Part shown: positions 44,839 to 54,777 of the stretch, piece by piece
How the letters are laid out: the number at the start of each line of letters is the position of its first letter
Numbering within the stretch: position 1 is the first letter of the stretch
Position numbers and translations under genes: made by a program
Notes under the pieces: generated by a model
Told to the model about the DNA's origin: nothing
Seen by the model: the letters and a program-made list of their open reading frames with translations, nothing else
Database searches by the model: none
NCBI RefSeq assembly: GCF_900106645.1
Contig: NZ_FNMV01000005.1
Location: 1 to 64,000 of the forward strand
Direction: 5' to 3'
DNA from: Flavobacterium degerlachei
Lineage (GTDB): Bacteria > Bacteroidota > Bacteroidia > Flavobacteriales > Flavobacteriaceae
DNA length: 64,000 nucleotides

Positions 44839-46542
44839 TTACTCTTTCAAGCGACAAGATTTCACATCACCTTCAACAACCACTTCAGTCATTCCTAAAG
44901 CAGAAAGATTTTTCATGGCTTTGTCCCATTTTTTACCGCTCAATTCTGATTTTATTTTTAGTAAACCAAATTCCATTTGGTTGTCATTTGCTTGTAAAAT
45001 AGCAACGATTGTTTTTTCGTCAGCTTCAAGTTCAACGGTAACTTGTTTTTTCTCCGGACGCATTTGCGGGAAGAACAATACTTCTTGAATAGAAGCATTA
45101 TTTGTTAAGAACATCATCAAACGGTCCATTCCTATTCCTAATCCAGATGTAGGTGGCATTCCGTACTCAAGTGCTCTTAAGAAATCTTCATCAATAATTC
45201 CAGTTGCTTCATCGTCCCCTTTTTCAGCTAGACGCATTTGGTCTTCAAAACGAGCTCTTTGATCAATTGGGTCATTTAATTCAGAGTAGGCATTCGCTAC
45301 TTCTTTACCACAAACCATTAATTCAAAACGCTCTGTCAATTCAGGATTGTCGCGGTGTTCTTTACAAAGAGGTGACATTTCCTTAGGGTAATCTGTAATA
45401 AATGTTGGTTGAATATAGTTTCCTTCGCATTTTGCTCCAAAAATTTCATCAATCAATTTTCCTTTACCCATGGTAGCATCAACTTCTATTCCCATTCCTT
45501 TAGCCGCTTCAAAAAGCTCTGTCTCTGTTTTACCAGAAATATCAAAACCAGTAAAATGTTTGATAGAATCAGTCATAGTAACGCGAGCATAAGGTGCTTT
45601 GAAATTGATTTTATGTTCACCAAAAGTAGCTTCACCTGTACCATTTACACTTACAGCGCAATGTTCAAGCAAGTTTTCAGTAAACTCCATCATCCAGTTG
45701 TAGTCTTTGTAGGCTACATATATTTCCATAGCTGTAAATTCTGGGTTATGAGTTCTGTCCATTCCTTCGTTACGGAAGTTTTTAGAAAACTCATAGACTC
45801 CATCAAATCCACCTACTATTAATCTTTTTAAGTACAACTCATTTGCAATACGCATATACAATGGCATATCAAGTGAGTTATGGTGTGTGATAAACGGACG
45901 CGCTGCTGCACCACCAGGTATTGATTGTAAAACTGGAGTTTCAACCTCAAGGTATCCTGCATCGTTAAAGAAACCACGCATAGCATTGAACAATTTTGTT
46001 CTTTTGATAAACGTTTCTTTTACATTTTGATTCACAGTTAAATCTACATAACGCATTCTGTAACGCAGTTCAGCGTCATTGAAAGCATCGTGTACTTTTC
46101 CGTCTTCATCAACCTTTGGTAAAGGCAACGGACGTAAAGTCTTACTCAAGAAAGTAAAGCCATCAACACGAATACATTGTGCGCCTACTTTAGTAGTAAA
46201 CAATTCTCCTTCGATTCCAATGAAATCACCTAAGTCGGTTAATTTCTTAAATACCTGATTGTATAATGTTTTATCATCGCCTTCACACAAGACATCGCGG
46301 TTCACATATAATTGTATGCGTCCTTCGCTATCTTGCAATTCAGCAAAACAAGCTTTTCCTTGATCTCTTACACTCATCAAACGCCCAGCAACAATCACCT
46401 TCTTACCTTCTTCAAAGCTTTCCTTTATTTGCTTTGAAGTATGATTTACTGGGAAAAGGTTCGCTGGATAAGGGTTTATTCCCAAATTGCGTAAGCTTTG
46501 TAGTTTTTCTCTACGGATAATTTCTTGTTCTGATAATGCCAT
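44839..46542 (-). CDS. lysS: Lysine--tRNA ligase, class II
   Basis: The 567 residues have the OB-fold anticodon-binding domain (about 55-160, VIVAGRLMSVRDQGKACFAE) and the class II core with motif 2 (FSKNFRNEGMDRTHNPEFTA) and motif 3 (PPTSGLGIGMDRLMMFLTN). About 70 residues follow motif 3, after the usual end near MRPEKK, forming an extra C-terminal domain (ADEKTIVAILQANDNQMEFG, GDVKSCRLKE) common in Bacteroidota. Its function is not known to me. Confidence 0.98.
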   Translation of the reverse strand: MALSEQEIIRREKLQSLRNLGINPYPANLFPVNHTSKQIKESFEEGKKVIVAGRLMSVRDQGKACFAELQDSEGRIQLYVNRDVLCEGDDKTLYNQVFKKLTDLGDFIGIEGELFTTKVGAQCIRVDGFTFLSKTLRPLPLPKVDEDGKVHDAFNDAELRYRMRYVDLTVNQNVKETFIKRTKLFNAMRGFFNDAGYLEVETPVLQSIPGGAAARPFITHHNSLDMPLYMRIANELYLKRLIVGGFDGVYEFSKNFRNEGMDRTHNPEFTAMEIYVAYKDYNWMMEFTENLLEHCAVSVNGTGEATFGEHKINFKAPYARVTMTDSIKHFTGFDISGKTETELFEAAKGMGIEVDATMGKGKLIDEIFGAKCEGNYIQPTFITDYPKEMSPLCKEHRDNPELTERFELMVCGKEVANAYSELNDPIDQRARFEDQMRLAEKGDDEATGIIDEDFLRALEYGMPPTSGLGIGMDRLMMFLTNNASIQEVLFFPQMRPEKKQVTVELEADEKTIVAILQANDNQMEFGLLKIKSELSGKKWDKAMKNLSALGMTEVVVEGDVKSCRLKE

Positions 46543-46671
46543 TTTATTCTGATTTTAAGAGCGCAAAGATAGTCTTTATGTGTTAAAGTAGCAAAGTGAA
46601 AAAGTTGGAATGTAGGATTAATTTACTGTGTAATTTTAGGAGCAGAAACAGTAGTGTTATAAAGACGATCT

Positions 46672-46746
46672 GTCCCGTTATTCGCTATATCCTCACCCAA
46701 AAGGGTTCGGGATACCGCTGCTACCGGGGCTATTTTACAGCGAATA
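46672..46746. repeat. Intergenic hairpin repeat (copy 4)
   Basis: Core TCCCGTTATTCGCTATATCC with right end GATACCGCTGCTACCGGGGC. TATTCGCT (46679-46686) and AGCGAATA (46739-46746) are perfect inverted ends, and CCC/GGG with TATCC/GGATA form the inner stem. It lies in the 287-bp gap upstream of lysS. Confidence 0.8.
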
Positions 46747-46829
46747 GAAATTGTAAGAATATTTTGTTAAATACTTGTTTTTCAAAATAAAACTAAAGTA
46801 TATTTAGCGTGATAAAAATTGAAATAAAA

Positions 46830-47555
46830 ATGAAATACGCTTTTTTGTTGCTGCTACTAGTGCTTTTAACAAGTTGTGAAGTTACTGAAACGCTACACAT
46901 CAACCCTGATAATAGTGGGACTATTGAATTTGATAGTCATCGGAACGAAAATAGCTATATGCAAATTGCAGGTGAAGAATATGCTAAAGAAACCGTTTAT
47001 AAAGACACCACTTATGTTTTTCAGGAATACATCGATAAGTTCAATGCTAATTTTATTAAATATACTGTAAAGGAACAAGAGCTGTTTAATACCTTTAAAA
47101 ATGTAAAAGTACACATCAAGAAAAGTGCTTTTGACAAAGAGTTTAGAACTACAATTACACAAGCATTTCAAAAGGTAGAAGACATAGCAGATCTTTCTAA
47201 AACAGAAAACTACGCTGATGATATTAAATATAATTATGCCTTAACTGCTGAGGAACATTATTACAACATACGATACAGCTTTAATGGAAATCATTTTAAT
47301 ACGATTGTTACTATTACAGATGAGGATATCTTCCAAAAAGAAAAGGATAAAATGGAAGAATATAAAAAGCGACTTCTGAAGTTTAATTTGGTACAAACCT
47401 ATACTCTGAAATACCATTTTCCTAGGAATATAAAATCGGTTTCAAATAGTAATGCTGCAATAAGTGAAGATAAAAAATCATTAGAACTCCAATTTTCAAT
47501 ATTTGATTTTTTACAAAATCCAACAACCAGCAATCTTGAGGTGGTTTTAGAATAG
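46830..47555 (+). CDS. Lipoprotein, unassigned
   Basis: From ATG 46830 the product is 241 residues with signal MKYAFLLLLLVLLTSCEVTE (acyl-Cys 16). The body is soluble and rich in charged residues; TLHINPDNSGTIEFD near the start and KYHFPRNIKSVSNSNAAISE near the end are the clearest parts. Similar proteins in Flavobacteria carry no function. An upstream GTG would add seven residues without improving the signal. No coupling to neighbours is seen. Confidence 0.8.
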   Translation: MKYAFLLLLLVLLTSCEVTETLHINPDNSGTIEFDSHRNENSYMQIAGEEYAKETVYKDTTYVFQEYIDKFNANFIKYTVKEQELFNTFKNVKVHIKKSAFDKEFRTTITQAFQKVEDIADLSKTENYADDIKYNYALTAEEHYYNIRYSFNGNHFNTIVTITDEDIFQKEKDKMEEYKKRLLKFNLVQTYTLKYHFPRNIKSVSNSNAAISEDKKSLELQFSIFDFLQNPTTSNLEVVLE

Positions 47556-47603
47556 CAGTTTTTAGTATGATTCGAACCTTTGCTACTTCCATCTAAAACT
47601 TTG

Positions 47604-47611
47604 TACCTTTG
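47604..47611 (+). promoter_or_regulatory. -7 box of lipB
   Basis: TACCTTTG, with a TTG at 47580-47582 (21-bp spacing), lies 31 bases before the lipB ATG. Confidence 0.55.
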
Positions 47612-47642
47612 CAATTCAAAACCTTTGCACCTTTAAAAAGAA

Positions 47643-48350
47643 ATGAACAAAACAATCCAACTTCAAGATTTAGGAAATAAAGACTACAAAGAAACTTGGG
47701 AATACCAAGAAGAACTTTTTAAAGGAATTGTTGACTTAAAAATCAGGAATAGGAGAGAAGAACTTAATCTTGAAACTCCAAATTACTTTCTTTTTGTAGA
47801 ACATCCGCATGTGTACACTTTAGGTAAAAGTGGTGATTTAACTAATTTGCTTTTATCAGAAAAGCAGCTAGAAGACAAAGGAGCGACTTTCTACAAAATT
47901 AATCGTGGCGGTGATATTACGTATCATGGACCGGGTCAAATTGTGGGTTATCCAATTTTAGACTTAGAAAATTTCTTTACAGATATACATAAATATTTAC
48001 GTTTTCTTGAAGAATCCATTATACTTACATTACAAGAGTACGGCTTGGAATGCGGGCGTAGCGAGGGTGAAACTGGCGTTTGGCTAGGTGTAGGTACTCC
48101 ATTTGCACGTAAAATTTGTGCTATGGGTGTTCGTGCTTCTCGCTGGGTAACGATGCATGGATTTGCTCTAAATGTAAATGCTGATTTAGGTTATTTTGAC
48201 AATATTATTCCTTGTGGTATTCGCGGGAAAGCGGTAACTACATTAAATGTTGAACTAGGAGTTGAAAAAGTGAACGAGGAAGAAGTGAAAGAAAAAATCC
48301 TGAAACATTTTTCCAATCTTTTTGAAGCTAATTTCGAAAAATCTAACTAG
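47643..48350 (+). CDS. lipB: Octanoyltransferase LipB
   Basis: LipB moves octanoyl groups from acyl-carrier protein to lipoyl domains, the first step of endogenous lipoate synthesis. The 235 residues show RGGDITYHGPGQIVGYPILD, KICAMGVRASRWVTMHGFAL and IIPCGIRGKAVTTLN, which includes the catalytic Cys and Lys. Full length and intact. lipA is not in the window. Confidence 0.97.
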   Translation: MNKTIQLQDLGNKDYKETWEYQEELFKGIVDLKIRNRREELNLETPNYFLFVEHPHVYTLGKSGDLTNLLLSEKQLEDKGATFYKINRGGDITYHGPGQIVGYPILDLENFFTDIHKYLRFLEESIILTLQEYGLECGRSEGETGVWLGVGTPFARKICAMGVRASRWVTMHGFALNVNADLGYFDNIIPCGIRGKAVTTLNVELGVEKVNEEEVKEKILKHFSNLFEANFEKSN

Positions 48351-48381
48351 AATTTTTGCATCTAGGGTATTAAATCAAGAA

Positions 48382-49080
48382 TCATAAATCCAACTTCATT
48401 TGTTCGGGTAATAGTCGAAAACTCATTCGGTGGTATTTTGTAACCCCATATTTTCTTATGGCTTCCCGGTGTTCTTTGGTAGGATAGCCTTTATTTTTTT
48501 TCCAATTGTACATTGGGTATTCCTCATGAATGCGATTCATGTATTCATCACGATAGGTTTTCGCTAAAACAGAGGCCGCTGCTATACTCATGAATTTTGC
48601 ATCTCCTTTTACAATACTTGTACTAGGGATAGAGGTAAGAATTTCAATTTCGGCAGCGGTATAAATTTTCCCGCCTTTATTTTTGAGTCCGTTTTTGTGA
48701 ATAAATGGAGCATTTCCGTCGACAATAATATACTCAGGCTGGGGTTCAAGTTGTAAGACGCATTCCTGCATCGCTTTTATAGAGGCATTAAGAATGTTGA
48801 TTTCGTCTATTACCAAGGGCTCTAGATGTGTTACTGCAAAGCTGATGGCGATTTCTTCAATAATAGGTTTGAGTTTTTCTCTGTTCTTTTCAGTGAGTTG
48901 CTTAGAATCGTTGATCAATTCATAAAAGCTGTAGACTAATTCGTTTTTATTTTTGCCTTTTGGAGAACGAAAAACTGGAAGTGTTACGGCAGCTGCAGTT
49001 ACTGGTCCTGCCAGACATCCGCGACCCGCTTCATCGGTTCCGGTTTCCAGTATAATTCCTGAAAAATTATGTTGAAGCAT
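48382..49080 (-). CDS. rnhB: Ribonuclease HII
   Basis: RNase HII cuts RNA in RNA:DNA hybrids and single ribonucleotides in DNA. From ATG 49080 the product is 232 residues: [20 protein letters not shown] carries the first acidic pair (D, E), [16 protein letters not shown] the third, and [20 protein letters not shown] the fourth with KGD. An in-frame TTG eight codons upstream was rejected in favour of the ATG. Convergent with lipB. Confidence 0.96.
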   Translation of the reverse strand: MLQHNFSGIILETGTDEAGRGCLAGPVTAAAVTLPVFRSPKGKNKNELVYSFYELINDSKQLTEKNREKLKPIIEEIAISFAVTHLEPLVIDEINILNASIKAMQECVLQLEPQPEYIIVDGNAPFIHKNGLKNKGGKIYTAAEIEILTSIPSTSIVKGDAKFMSIAAASVLAKTYRDEYMNRIHEEYPMYNWKKNKGYPTKEHREAIRKYGVTKYHRMSFRLLPEQMKLDL

Positions 49081-49253
49081 ATCAAAAGGTTTTATAGACG
49101 GCAAATATTATATTTTTTTTTCACAATAAGGCACGATAGCAGTATTTGCTAAGACAAAGCAATAGGTTAAGGTGTTTTTTTATATGTTTTTATCATTTAC
49201 CTTTGCTCGTATTACTACTGTGAAAATAATAGCCTAATTATACCTCCGTTCAA

Positions 49254-51200
49254 ATGAGAATACTCTTTTTTTTATATTTTTTAATATTACCAACAATACT
49301 GTTTTCCCAAACAAAACTAGGTGACGATTCAATTAAGCCTAAACCCATGAGAGAATCGGATACATTAAAAAATCCTAAGGATCAAAAAGTTGCCACGATG
49401 GACATGTATCGTTTTATTTCGATAGAACGCGACACTACCTATCTCGACACCTCACTTACCATTCAGAGAGAATATAGTTTTAATTACCTGCGTAAAGACA
49501 TCTTCGGATTGTTGCCTTTTTCTAATGAAGGCCAAACCTATAATACCTTACAATATAGTTTGACTGAGTTTTCTCCTTATCCTGAAATGGGTTTCAAGGC
49601 AAAACATTTTAATTTTTTGGAAGCAAATGATATAAGATATAGTTCTGTAGCAACTCCTGTAAGTGAGTTATACTTCAAATCAGTAATGCAAAAAGGACAA
49701 ACTCTCGATGCTTTTTTTACTTTAAATATTAATCCAAGACTCAACTTTTCGATTGCATATAAGGGATTACGTTCTGAAGGGAAGTATATAAATCAACTCA
49801 GCAGTACTGGGAATTTTAGATTTACAACAAGCTATAACACAAAAAATGAACGCTATTTTGCCAATACACACTTTACGTATCAGGATATTTTAAATGAAGA
49901 AAATGGTGGGATAACCACGATTTCTGATTTTGAAAGTGAAAATCCGGATTATGACAATAGACAAAGACTCGAGGTGTATTTTAACGATGCCGAGTCGTTT
50001 CTAAAAGGTAAGCGATTGTTTGTAGACCATTTTTTCAGGGTCAACTCTGAAAAAGGGGAGAACAATTTGTATGTTGCCCATCAATTCAATTATGAAAATA
50101 AATTTTTCGAATACAATCAGGAAACCGTTCCTTCAACAGTAGGTTCAAGCACGGTCTATAGATTTGGCGATTCTTACGTTAGTTCAGGAATCAATGACCA
50201 GACACACTACAATAAGATGTATAATAAAGTAGGTTTGGTTTATGAAAATACTACCCTGGGAAAAATTCAATTTTTTGCTGATGATTTTAGAAGTAATTAT
50301 TACTACGGTAAAATATTAATTTTTGACGATAAAACGGTTCCGACTTCATTAACCCGAAATATAAATAGTGTAGGTGGACAATATGATTATCATAAAAACA
50401 AACTCAATGGTACATTCTTGTATTCAAGATCTGTAACAAACCAGTCGTTATCAAACTTAGATGCCAAATTGAATTATGATTTGAATGAGGACTATCAGTT
50501 TTCATTTGGGTATCAAAACATGAATAAGTTACCTAATGATAATTACAATCTATATCAAAGTAGTTATGTAGATTATAACTGGAGTAATGATTTCAAAAAC
50601 GAAAAAATTAATTCAATTACTGCAGAGGCTTCAACTCCATGGGTAGGAGCATCGGTTCAGTTTATGACGCTTAACGACCATTTGTATTTTGAAAACACGG
50701 CAATTGACGAAAGTCAGCAAATTGTAACACCAAATCAGTATGCTAATACTATAAATTACGTATCGGTGAAGTTGAATAAGGAAATAACTTTTGGAAGGTT
50801 TGCTTTAGACAATACTATTCTATATCAAAAAACAGATCAAAGCGATGCGATTTTAAATGTTCCTGAAATTGTTACCAGAAACACAATTTATTATACTAAC
50901 TATTTGTTCAAAAAGGCTTTGTTTCTGCAAACAGGGGTTAGTTTGAATTATTTTAGTAGTTATTTAGCTAATGACTACAATCCCGTAATTGGTGAGTTTT
51001 TTGTTCAAAATGAAAAAGAGATTGGTAATTACCCAACATTTGATTTCTTCATTAACGCTAAAATTCAAAGAACCCGAATTTATCTTAAAGCAGAGCATTT
51101 CAACTCCTCTTTCACCGGAAATAATTTTTATTCGGCACCTAACAATCCATACCGCGATTTCACGATCCGTTTCGGTTTGATTTGGAATTTCTTTAATTAG
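49254..51200 (+). CDS. Putative porin (Porin_10 family)
   Basis: A 648-residue outer-membrane protein. Signal peptide MRILFFLYFLILPTILFSQ, then a lead with DTTYLDTSLTIQREYSFNYL and an alternating beta-barrel to the C-terminal FTIRFGLIWNFFN, with a final aromatic residue cluster as expected for outer-membrane insertion. QYSLTEFSPYPEMGFKAKHF and EARDIRYSS-type motifs fit the Bacteroidota Porin_10 group. Substrate unknown. It is divergent from rnhB. Confidence 0.9.
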   Translation: MRILFFLYFLILPTILFSQTKLGDDSIKPKPMRESDTLKNPKDQKVATMDMYRFISIERDTTYLDTSLTIQREYSFNYLRKDIFGLLPFSNEGQTYNTLQYSLTEFSPYPEMGFKAKHFNFLEANDIRYSSVATPVSELYFKSVMQKGQTLDAFFTLNINPRLNFSIAYKGLRSEGKYINQLSSTGNFRFTTSYNTKNERYFANTHFTYQDILNEENGGITTISDFESENPDYDNRQRLEVYFNDAESFLKGKRLFVDHFFRVNSEKGENNLYVAHQFNYENKFFEYNQETVPSTVGSSTVYRFGDSYVSSGINDQTHYNKMYNKVGLVYENTTLGKIQFFADDFRSNYYYGKILIFDDKTVPTSLTRNINSVGGQYDYHKNKLNGTFLYSRSVTNQSLSNLDAKLNYDLNEDYQFSFGYQNMNKLPNDNYNLYQSSYVDYNWSNDFKNEKINSITAEASTPWVGASVQFMTLNDHLYFENTAIDESQQIVTPNQYANTINYVSVKLNKEITFGRFALDNTILYQKTDQSDAILNVPEIVTRNTIYYTNYLFKKALFLQTGVSLNYFSSYLANDYNPVIGEFFVQNEKEIGNYPTFDFFINAKIQRTRIYLKAEHFNSSFTGNNFYSAPNNPYRDFTIRFGLIWNFFN

Positions 51201-51228
51201 AGGAACAGTATTGTTGCATTTTCCTTGG

Positions 51229-51334
51229 GCGTTTTATCGCGCTATCCGCTATATCTTTCCTTGCTTAAAGGAAGCAAGGAAAGGATGCCGCTTTTATCAC
51301 GAACGCAAAAGGGGGCAAAGGGGACTATTTTTAT
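51229..51334. repeat. Intergenic hairpin repeat (copy 5)
   Basis: The core has CTTTCCTTGCTT and AAGCAAGGAAAG (51255-51266, 51272-51283) as a perfect 12-bp stem, flanked by GCTATCCGCTATATC on the left and GGATGCCGCTTTTATCACG on the right. The right end continues with an atypical GGGGGCAAAGGGGAC. It lies between the porin and the CBS-domain enzyme. Confidence 0.78.
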
Positions 51335-51395
51335 AACAAAATACTATCTTTGCAGAAATATTTATCACAAATCAGAATTTTAAAAGTATAATTAA

Positions 51396-52757
51396 ATGCA
51401 ATACGCAGAAAATATATTAGGTACAATAGGCAACACGCCCTTAGTGAAGTTAAACAAAGTAACCGAAGGAATAGATGCATTAGTGCTGGCTAAAGTAGAG
51501 TCTTTTAACCCTGGAAACTCTGCAAAAGACAGGATGGCGACAAAAATGATCGCTGATGCTGAAGCTGATGGCAGATTAATGCCAGGAGGGACAATAATAG
51601 AAGGAACTTCTGGGAATACAGGAATGGGATTGGCATTAGTTGCGATAATAAGAGGCTATAAGCTGATTTGTGTTATTTCAGACAAGCAGTCCAAAGAAAA
51701 AATGGATATCTTACGTGCAGTAGGGGCAAAAGTGGTAGTATGTCCTACGGATGTAGAACCTACAGACCCTCGTTCTTATTATTCTGTTTCTAAAAGACTA
51801 GCTGAGGAGACACCTAATTCTTGGTATGTGAATCAATATGATAATCCATCAAATGCATTGGCGCATTACGAACAAACGGGTCCTGAAATTTGGGAACAAA
51901 CAGAAGGTAAAATAACTCATTTCGTTGTTGGAGTAGGTACTGGAGGAACTATTTCAGGAATTGCAAAATATTTGAAAGAGAAGAATCCTAATATTAAGAT
52001 TTGGGGTATCGATACTTATGGTTCTGTATTTAAAAAATACCATGAAACTGGGGTTTTTGACGAAAATGAAATCTATTCTTATATTACAGAAGGAATCGGT
52101 GAAGACATATTACCGAAAAACGTCGACTTTTCTTTGATTGACGGATTTACAAAAGTAACTGATAAAGATGCGGCGGTTTATACTCGTAAAATTGCTCTTG
52201 AAGAAGGGATTTTCGCAGGAAATTCAGCCGGAGCGGTAGTAAAGGGTTTATTGCAGCTAAAAGAACACTTTAAACCAGAAGATGTTGTCGTTGCCTTATT
52301 TCATGATTCAGGGAGTCGTTATGTAGGGAAAATGTACAACGATGACTGGATGCGCGAAAGAGGTTTTCTGGAAGAAGAAATCACAAAAGCTGAAGATGTT
52401 ATTAAAGATCATATTGATAAACCATTAATCGTAGCTCGTACTGAGGAATTGGTGTCACATGCTATTGAAAGAATGCGTAAATACAAAATTTCACAAATTC
52501 CTGTAATGGATATTACTGGATTTGTTGGTTCTCTTGATGAATCTGATTTGTTTCAAAGCTATGTTAACGATACAAACACCGCTGACAGACCAATTCGTGA
52601 AATCATGGGAAAACCTTATCCTGTAGTGCAATTAGGAACTACTATTGAAGCAGTTTCTAAATTATTCAACAGGGAAAATGCTGCGGTTTTGATTGACTTA
52701 GGAAATGGCAAACACCATATTATCACAAAATATGATATTATTGGTTCGATAAAATAA
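51396..52757 (+). CDS. Cystathionine beta-synthase-type PLP enzyme with CBS domains
   Basis: The 453 residues combine a fold-type II PLP domain (1-~325) and a CBS-domain pair (~335-453). PLP lysine lies in VESFNPGNSAKDRMATKMI; IIEGTSGNTGMGLALVAI and VGVGTGGTISGIAKYL bind cofactor and substrate; LFHDSGSRYVGKMYNDDW closes the active site. The CBS pair (AIERMRKYKISQIPVMDITG, TTIEAVSKLFNRENAAVLID) usually binds adenosyl ligands. The activity is cystathionine or cysteine synthesis from serine or O-acetylserine; the two cannot be told apart here. Confidence 0.94.
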   Translation: MQYAENILGTIGNTPLVKLNKVTEGIDALVLAKVESFNPGNSAKDRMATKMIADAEADGRLMPGGTIIEGTSGNTGMGLALVAIIRGYKLICVISDKQSKEKMDILRAVGAKVVVCPTDVEPTDPRSYYSVSKRLAEETPNSWYVNQYDNPSNALAHYEQTGPEIWEQTEGKITHFVVGVGTGGTISGIAKYLKEKNPNIKIWGIDTYGSVFKKYHETGVFDENEIYSYITEGIGEDILPKNVDFSLIDGFTKVTDKDAAVYTRKIALEEGIFAGNSAGAVVKGLLQLKEHFKPEDVVVALFHDSGSRYVGKMYNDDWMRERGFLEEEITKAEDVIKDHIDKPLIVARTEELVSHAIERMRKYKISQIPVMDITGFVGSLDESDLFQSYVNDTNTADRPIREIMGKPYPVVQLGTTIEAVSKLFNRENAAVLIDLGNGKHHIITKYDIIGSIK

Positions 52758-52777
52758 CAATATTTTTTTTTTTTTTT

Positions 52778-52840
52778 GCCACGAATTGCAAATATAAGCA
52801 CAGATTCATTTTGTGTAAATACTTGAAATTCGTGGCTTTT
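52778..52840. terminator. Terminator with GCCACGAATT arms
   Basis: GCCACGAATT (52778-52787) and AATTCGTGGC (52827-52836) are perfect inverted repeats followed by Ts. A 15-T homopolymer (52763-52777) precedes it. The CACGAATT arm recalls the arms in the tandem array at 17951. Confidence 0.75.
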
Positions 52841-52884
52841 TAAATGGCAAAAATAAAGACAACAATACTTAAACTAAAATATAC

Positions 52885-53367
52885 ATGACATTTACTGCAA
52901 TAGATTTTGAAACCGCAACAGCATTTCATCCTTGCTCCGTGGGTATCGTTACTGTCGAAAACGGAATAATTGTGGATGAGTTTGTTACTTTAATCAAGCC
53001 GCCCAATAATATTTATTCTCCCTTTACGATTCAGGTGCATGGTATATATCCACGCGATACGGTTAATGCAAAGTCATTTGCTCAAGTGTTTCCTGAAATA
53101 CAAAGACGACTTCAAAATAGAGTTGTAGTGGCGCATAATGAAAGTTTTGACAGGAATGTCCTGGCTAAATCCATGGCATTATATAATTTAAACTATGATG
53201 ATTTGAATATTGGTGCCCGCTGGGAATGCACCGTGAAAATTTACAAAGCCAAAGGCTTAAAGCCTACTAAATTAAGTGACTGCTGCAGAGAGATGAAAAT
53301 TGCCTTAAATCACCATGAAGCCTTGTCTGATGCTAGGGCTTGTGCCCAATTGTATATGTTGAGGTAG
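52885..53367 (+). CDS. DnaQ-like 3'-5' exonuclease
   Basis: The 160-residue domain has ExoI AIDFETATAF with the first acidic pair (D8, E10), the middle VVVAHNESFDRNVLAKS with the third acidic residue, and HHEALSDARACAQLYML with His and Asp of the DEDDh type. It is a stand-alone proofreading-type exonuclease, possibly for DNA repair or RNA maturation. No polymerase is adjacent. Confidence 0.93.
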   Translation: MTFTAIDFETATAFHPCSVGIVTVENGIIVDEFVTLIKPPNNIYSPFTIQVHGIYPRDTVNAKSFAQVFPEIQRRLQNRVVVAHNESFDRNVLAKSMALYNLNYDDLNIGARWECTVKIYKAKGLKPTKLSDCCREMKIALNHHEALSDARACAQLYMLR

Positions 53368-53469
53368 TTGCTGTCAGAATAGGTAGAAATCCAAGTTACT
53401 GATTTTTTACAAATGAATTAAGCTGTGCTTTTTTTTATTACTTTAGTTATTCAATAACAAGGTTTTACG

Positions 53470-54741
53470 ATGAAAGAAGATTTTCTACATTACCTCTGGA
53501 GATATAAGAAGTTTGACACTCTTAATTTAAAAACTTCCAAAAATGAGGATGTCACAATTAGTAACGTTGGTCAATACCTTGAACTAGCTGGACCTGATTT
53601 TTTTAATGCCCAGATAACTATTGGAGACCAGAAATGGGCTGGTAATGTTGAAATACATCTTAAATCATCGGATTGGTATGTACATCATCACGAGCAGGAT
53701 GTGGCTTACGAAAACGTAATTCTTCATGTGGTTTGGGAACATGACACTGAGATTTATAGAAAAAACAATGTCGAAATTCCAGTTTTAGAACTTAAAAATT
53801 ATGTCCACAAAACTGCATTGGATAATTATACGCTTTTGGTCACACCAAAATCTTGGATTTTCTGCGAAAAACAACTTAGTACAATAGATGATTTTGTAGT
53901 TAAGAATTGGCAAGAACGCTTGTTTTTTGAGCGGCTGGAGCGAAAATCAAAACCCATTGAGGAATTGTTAGTCCAAACCAATAATGATTGGGAAGCCGTT
54001 TTGTTTACTCTTTTGGCAAAAAACTTTGGACTCAATACAAATGGGGATATTTTCTTTAAAATTGCCAAGTCTATTCCTTTCTCAATCATTAGAAAGGAAA
54101 GCTTTGAGTTAGAAAATTTGGAGGCATTATTGCTTGGAAGTGCTGGTTTGTTGAATGAAGAGAAAGAGGATAATTACTATGAGAATTTAAAATTCAGGTT
54201 TGATTATTTAATACATAAATATCAATTAGAAAAAAGTGTATTCGAGCCAGTTCAGTTTTTTAAACATCGTCCAGATAATTTTCCCACAATTAGGCTTTCA
54301 CAGTTGGCAAGTTTATATTATGTAGAGCAAAATCTATTTTCAAAAGTAAATACAATTAATTCTATCGCTTCCGTTTATTCGCTTTTTAAAGTGGGAGCAT
54401 CGGAATATTGGCAAGAGCATTATCAGTTTGATAAATTAAGCCCGATGAAGAAAAAAGTACTTTCAAAACCTTTTGTCGATTTGATCGTGATAAATACCAT
54501 AATTCCAATTTTGTTTGCATTTGCAAAAAGTCAAGGAAAAGAAATTGCTGAAAATTTAATCGAATTGATAAACGAAATCGCCCCAGAGAAGAATGCTATT
54601 ATTGAGAAGTTTAGTGCTTTTGGAATAAAATCAACAAATGCTTTTGAAACGCAATCATTGTTGCAGCTCAAAAATGAATATTGCAATAAAAGCAAGTGTC
54701 TTGACTGCGCCATTGGAATAGAATTACTCAAAAATAATTAA
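53470..54741 (+). CDS. DUF2851 family protein
   Basis: The 423 residues match the DUF2851 family of Bacteroidota: MKEDFLHYLWRYKKFDTLNL, DFFNAQITIGDQKWAGNVEIH and HHEQDVAYENVILHVVWEHD near the start, and KSKCLDCAIGIELLK with two conserved Cys near the end. Function unknown. It may be co-transcribed with the exonuclease gene 102 bp upstream, although no strong evidence favours this. Confidence 0.93.
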   Translation: MKEDFLHYLWRYKKFDTLNLKTSKNEDVTISNVGQYLELAGPDFFNAQITIGDQKWAGNVEIHLKSSDWYVHHHEQDVAYENVILHVVWEHDTEIYRKNNVEIPVLELKNYVHKTALDNYTLLVTPKSWIFCEKQLSTIDDFVVKNWQERLFFERLERKSKPIEELLVQTNNDWEAVLFTLLAKNFGLNTNGDIFFKIAKSIPFSIIRKESFELENLEALLLGSAGLLNEEKEDNYYENLKFRFDYLIHKYQLEKSVFEPVQFFKHRPDNFPTIRLSQLASLYYVEQNLFSKVNTINSIASVYSLFKVGASEYWQEHYQFDKLSPMKKKVLSKPFVDLIVINTIIPILFAFAKSQGKEIAENLIELINEIAPEKNAIIEKFSAFGIKSTNAFETQSLLQLKNEYCNKSKCLDCAIGIELLKNN

Positions 54742-54766
54742 TAAAAGGAGCTAATATAATATTTAG

Positions 54767-54774
54767 TATTTTTG
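54767..54774 (+). promoter_or_regulatory. -7 box of the PspC gene
   Basis: TATTTTTG fits TAnnTTTG and ends three bases before the ATG at 54778, so the transcript would be almost leaderless. Confidence 0.4.
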
Positions 54775-54777
54775 CAT

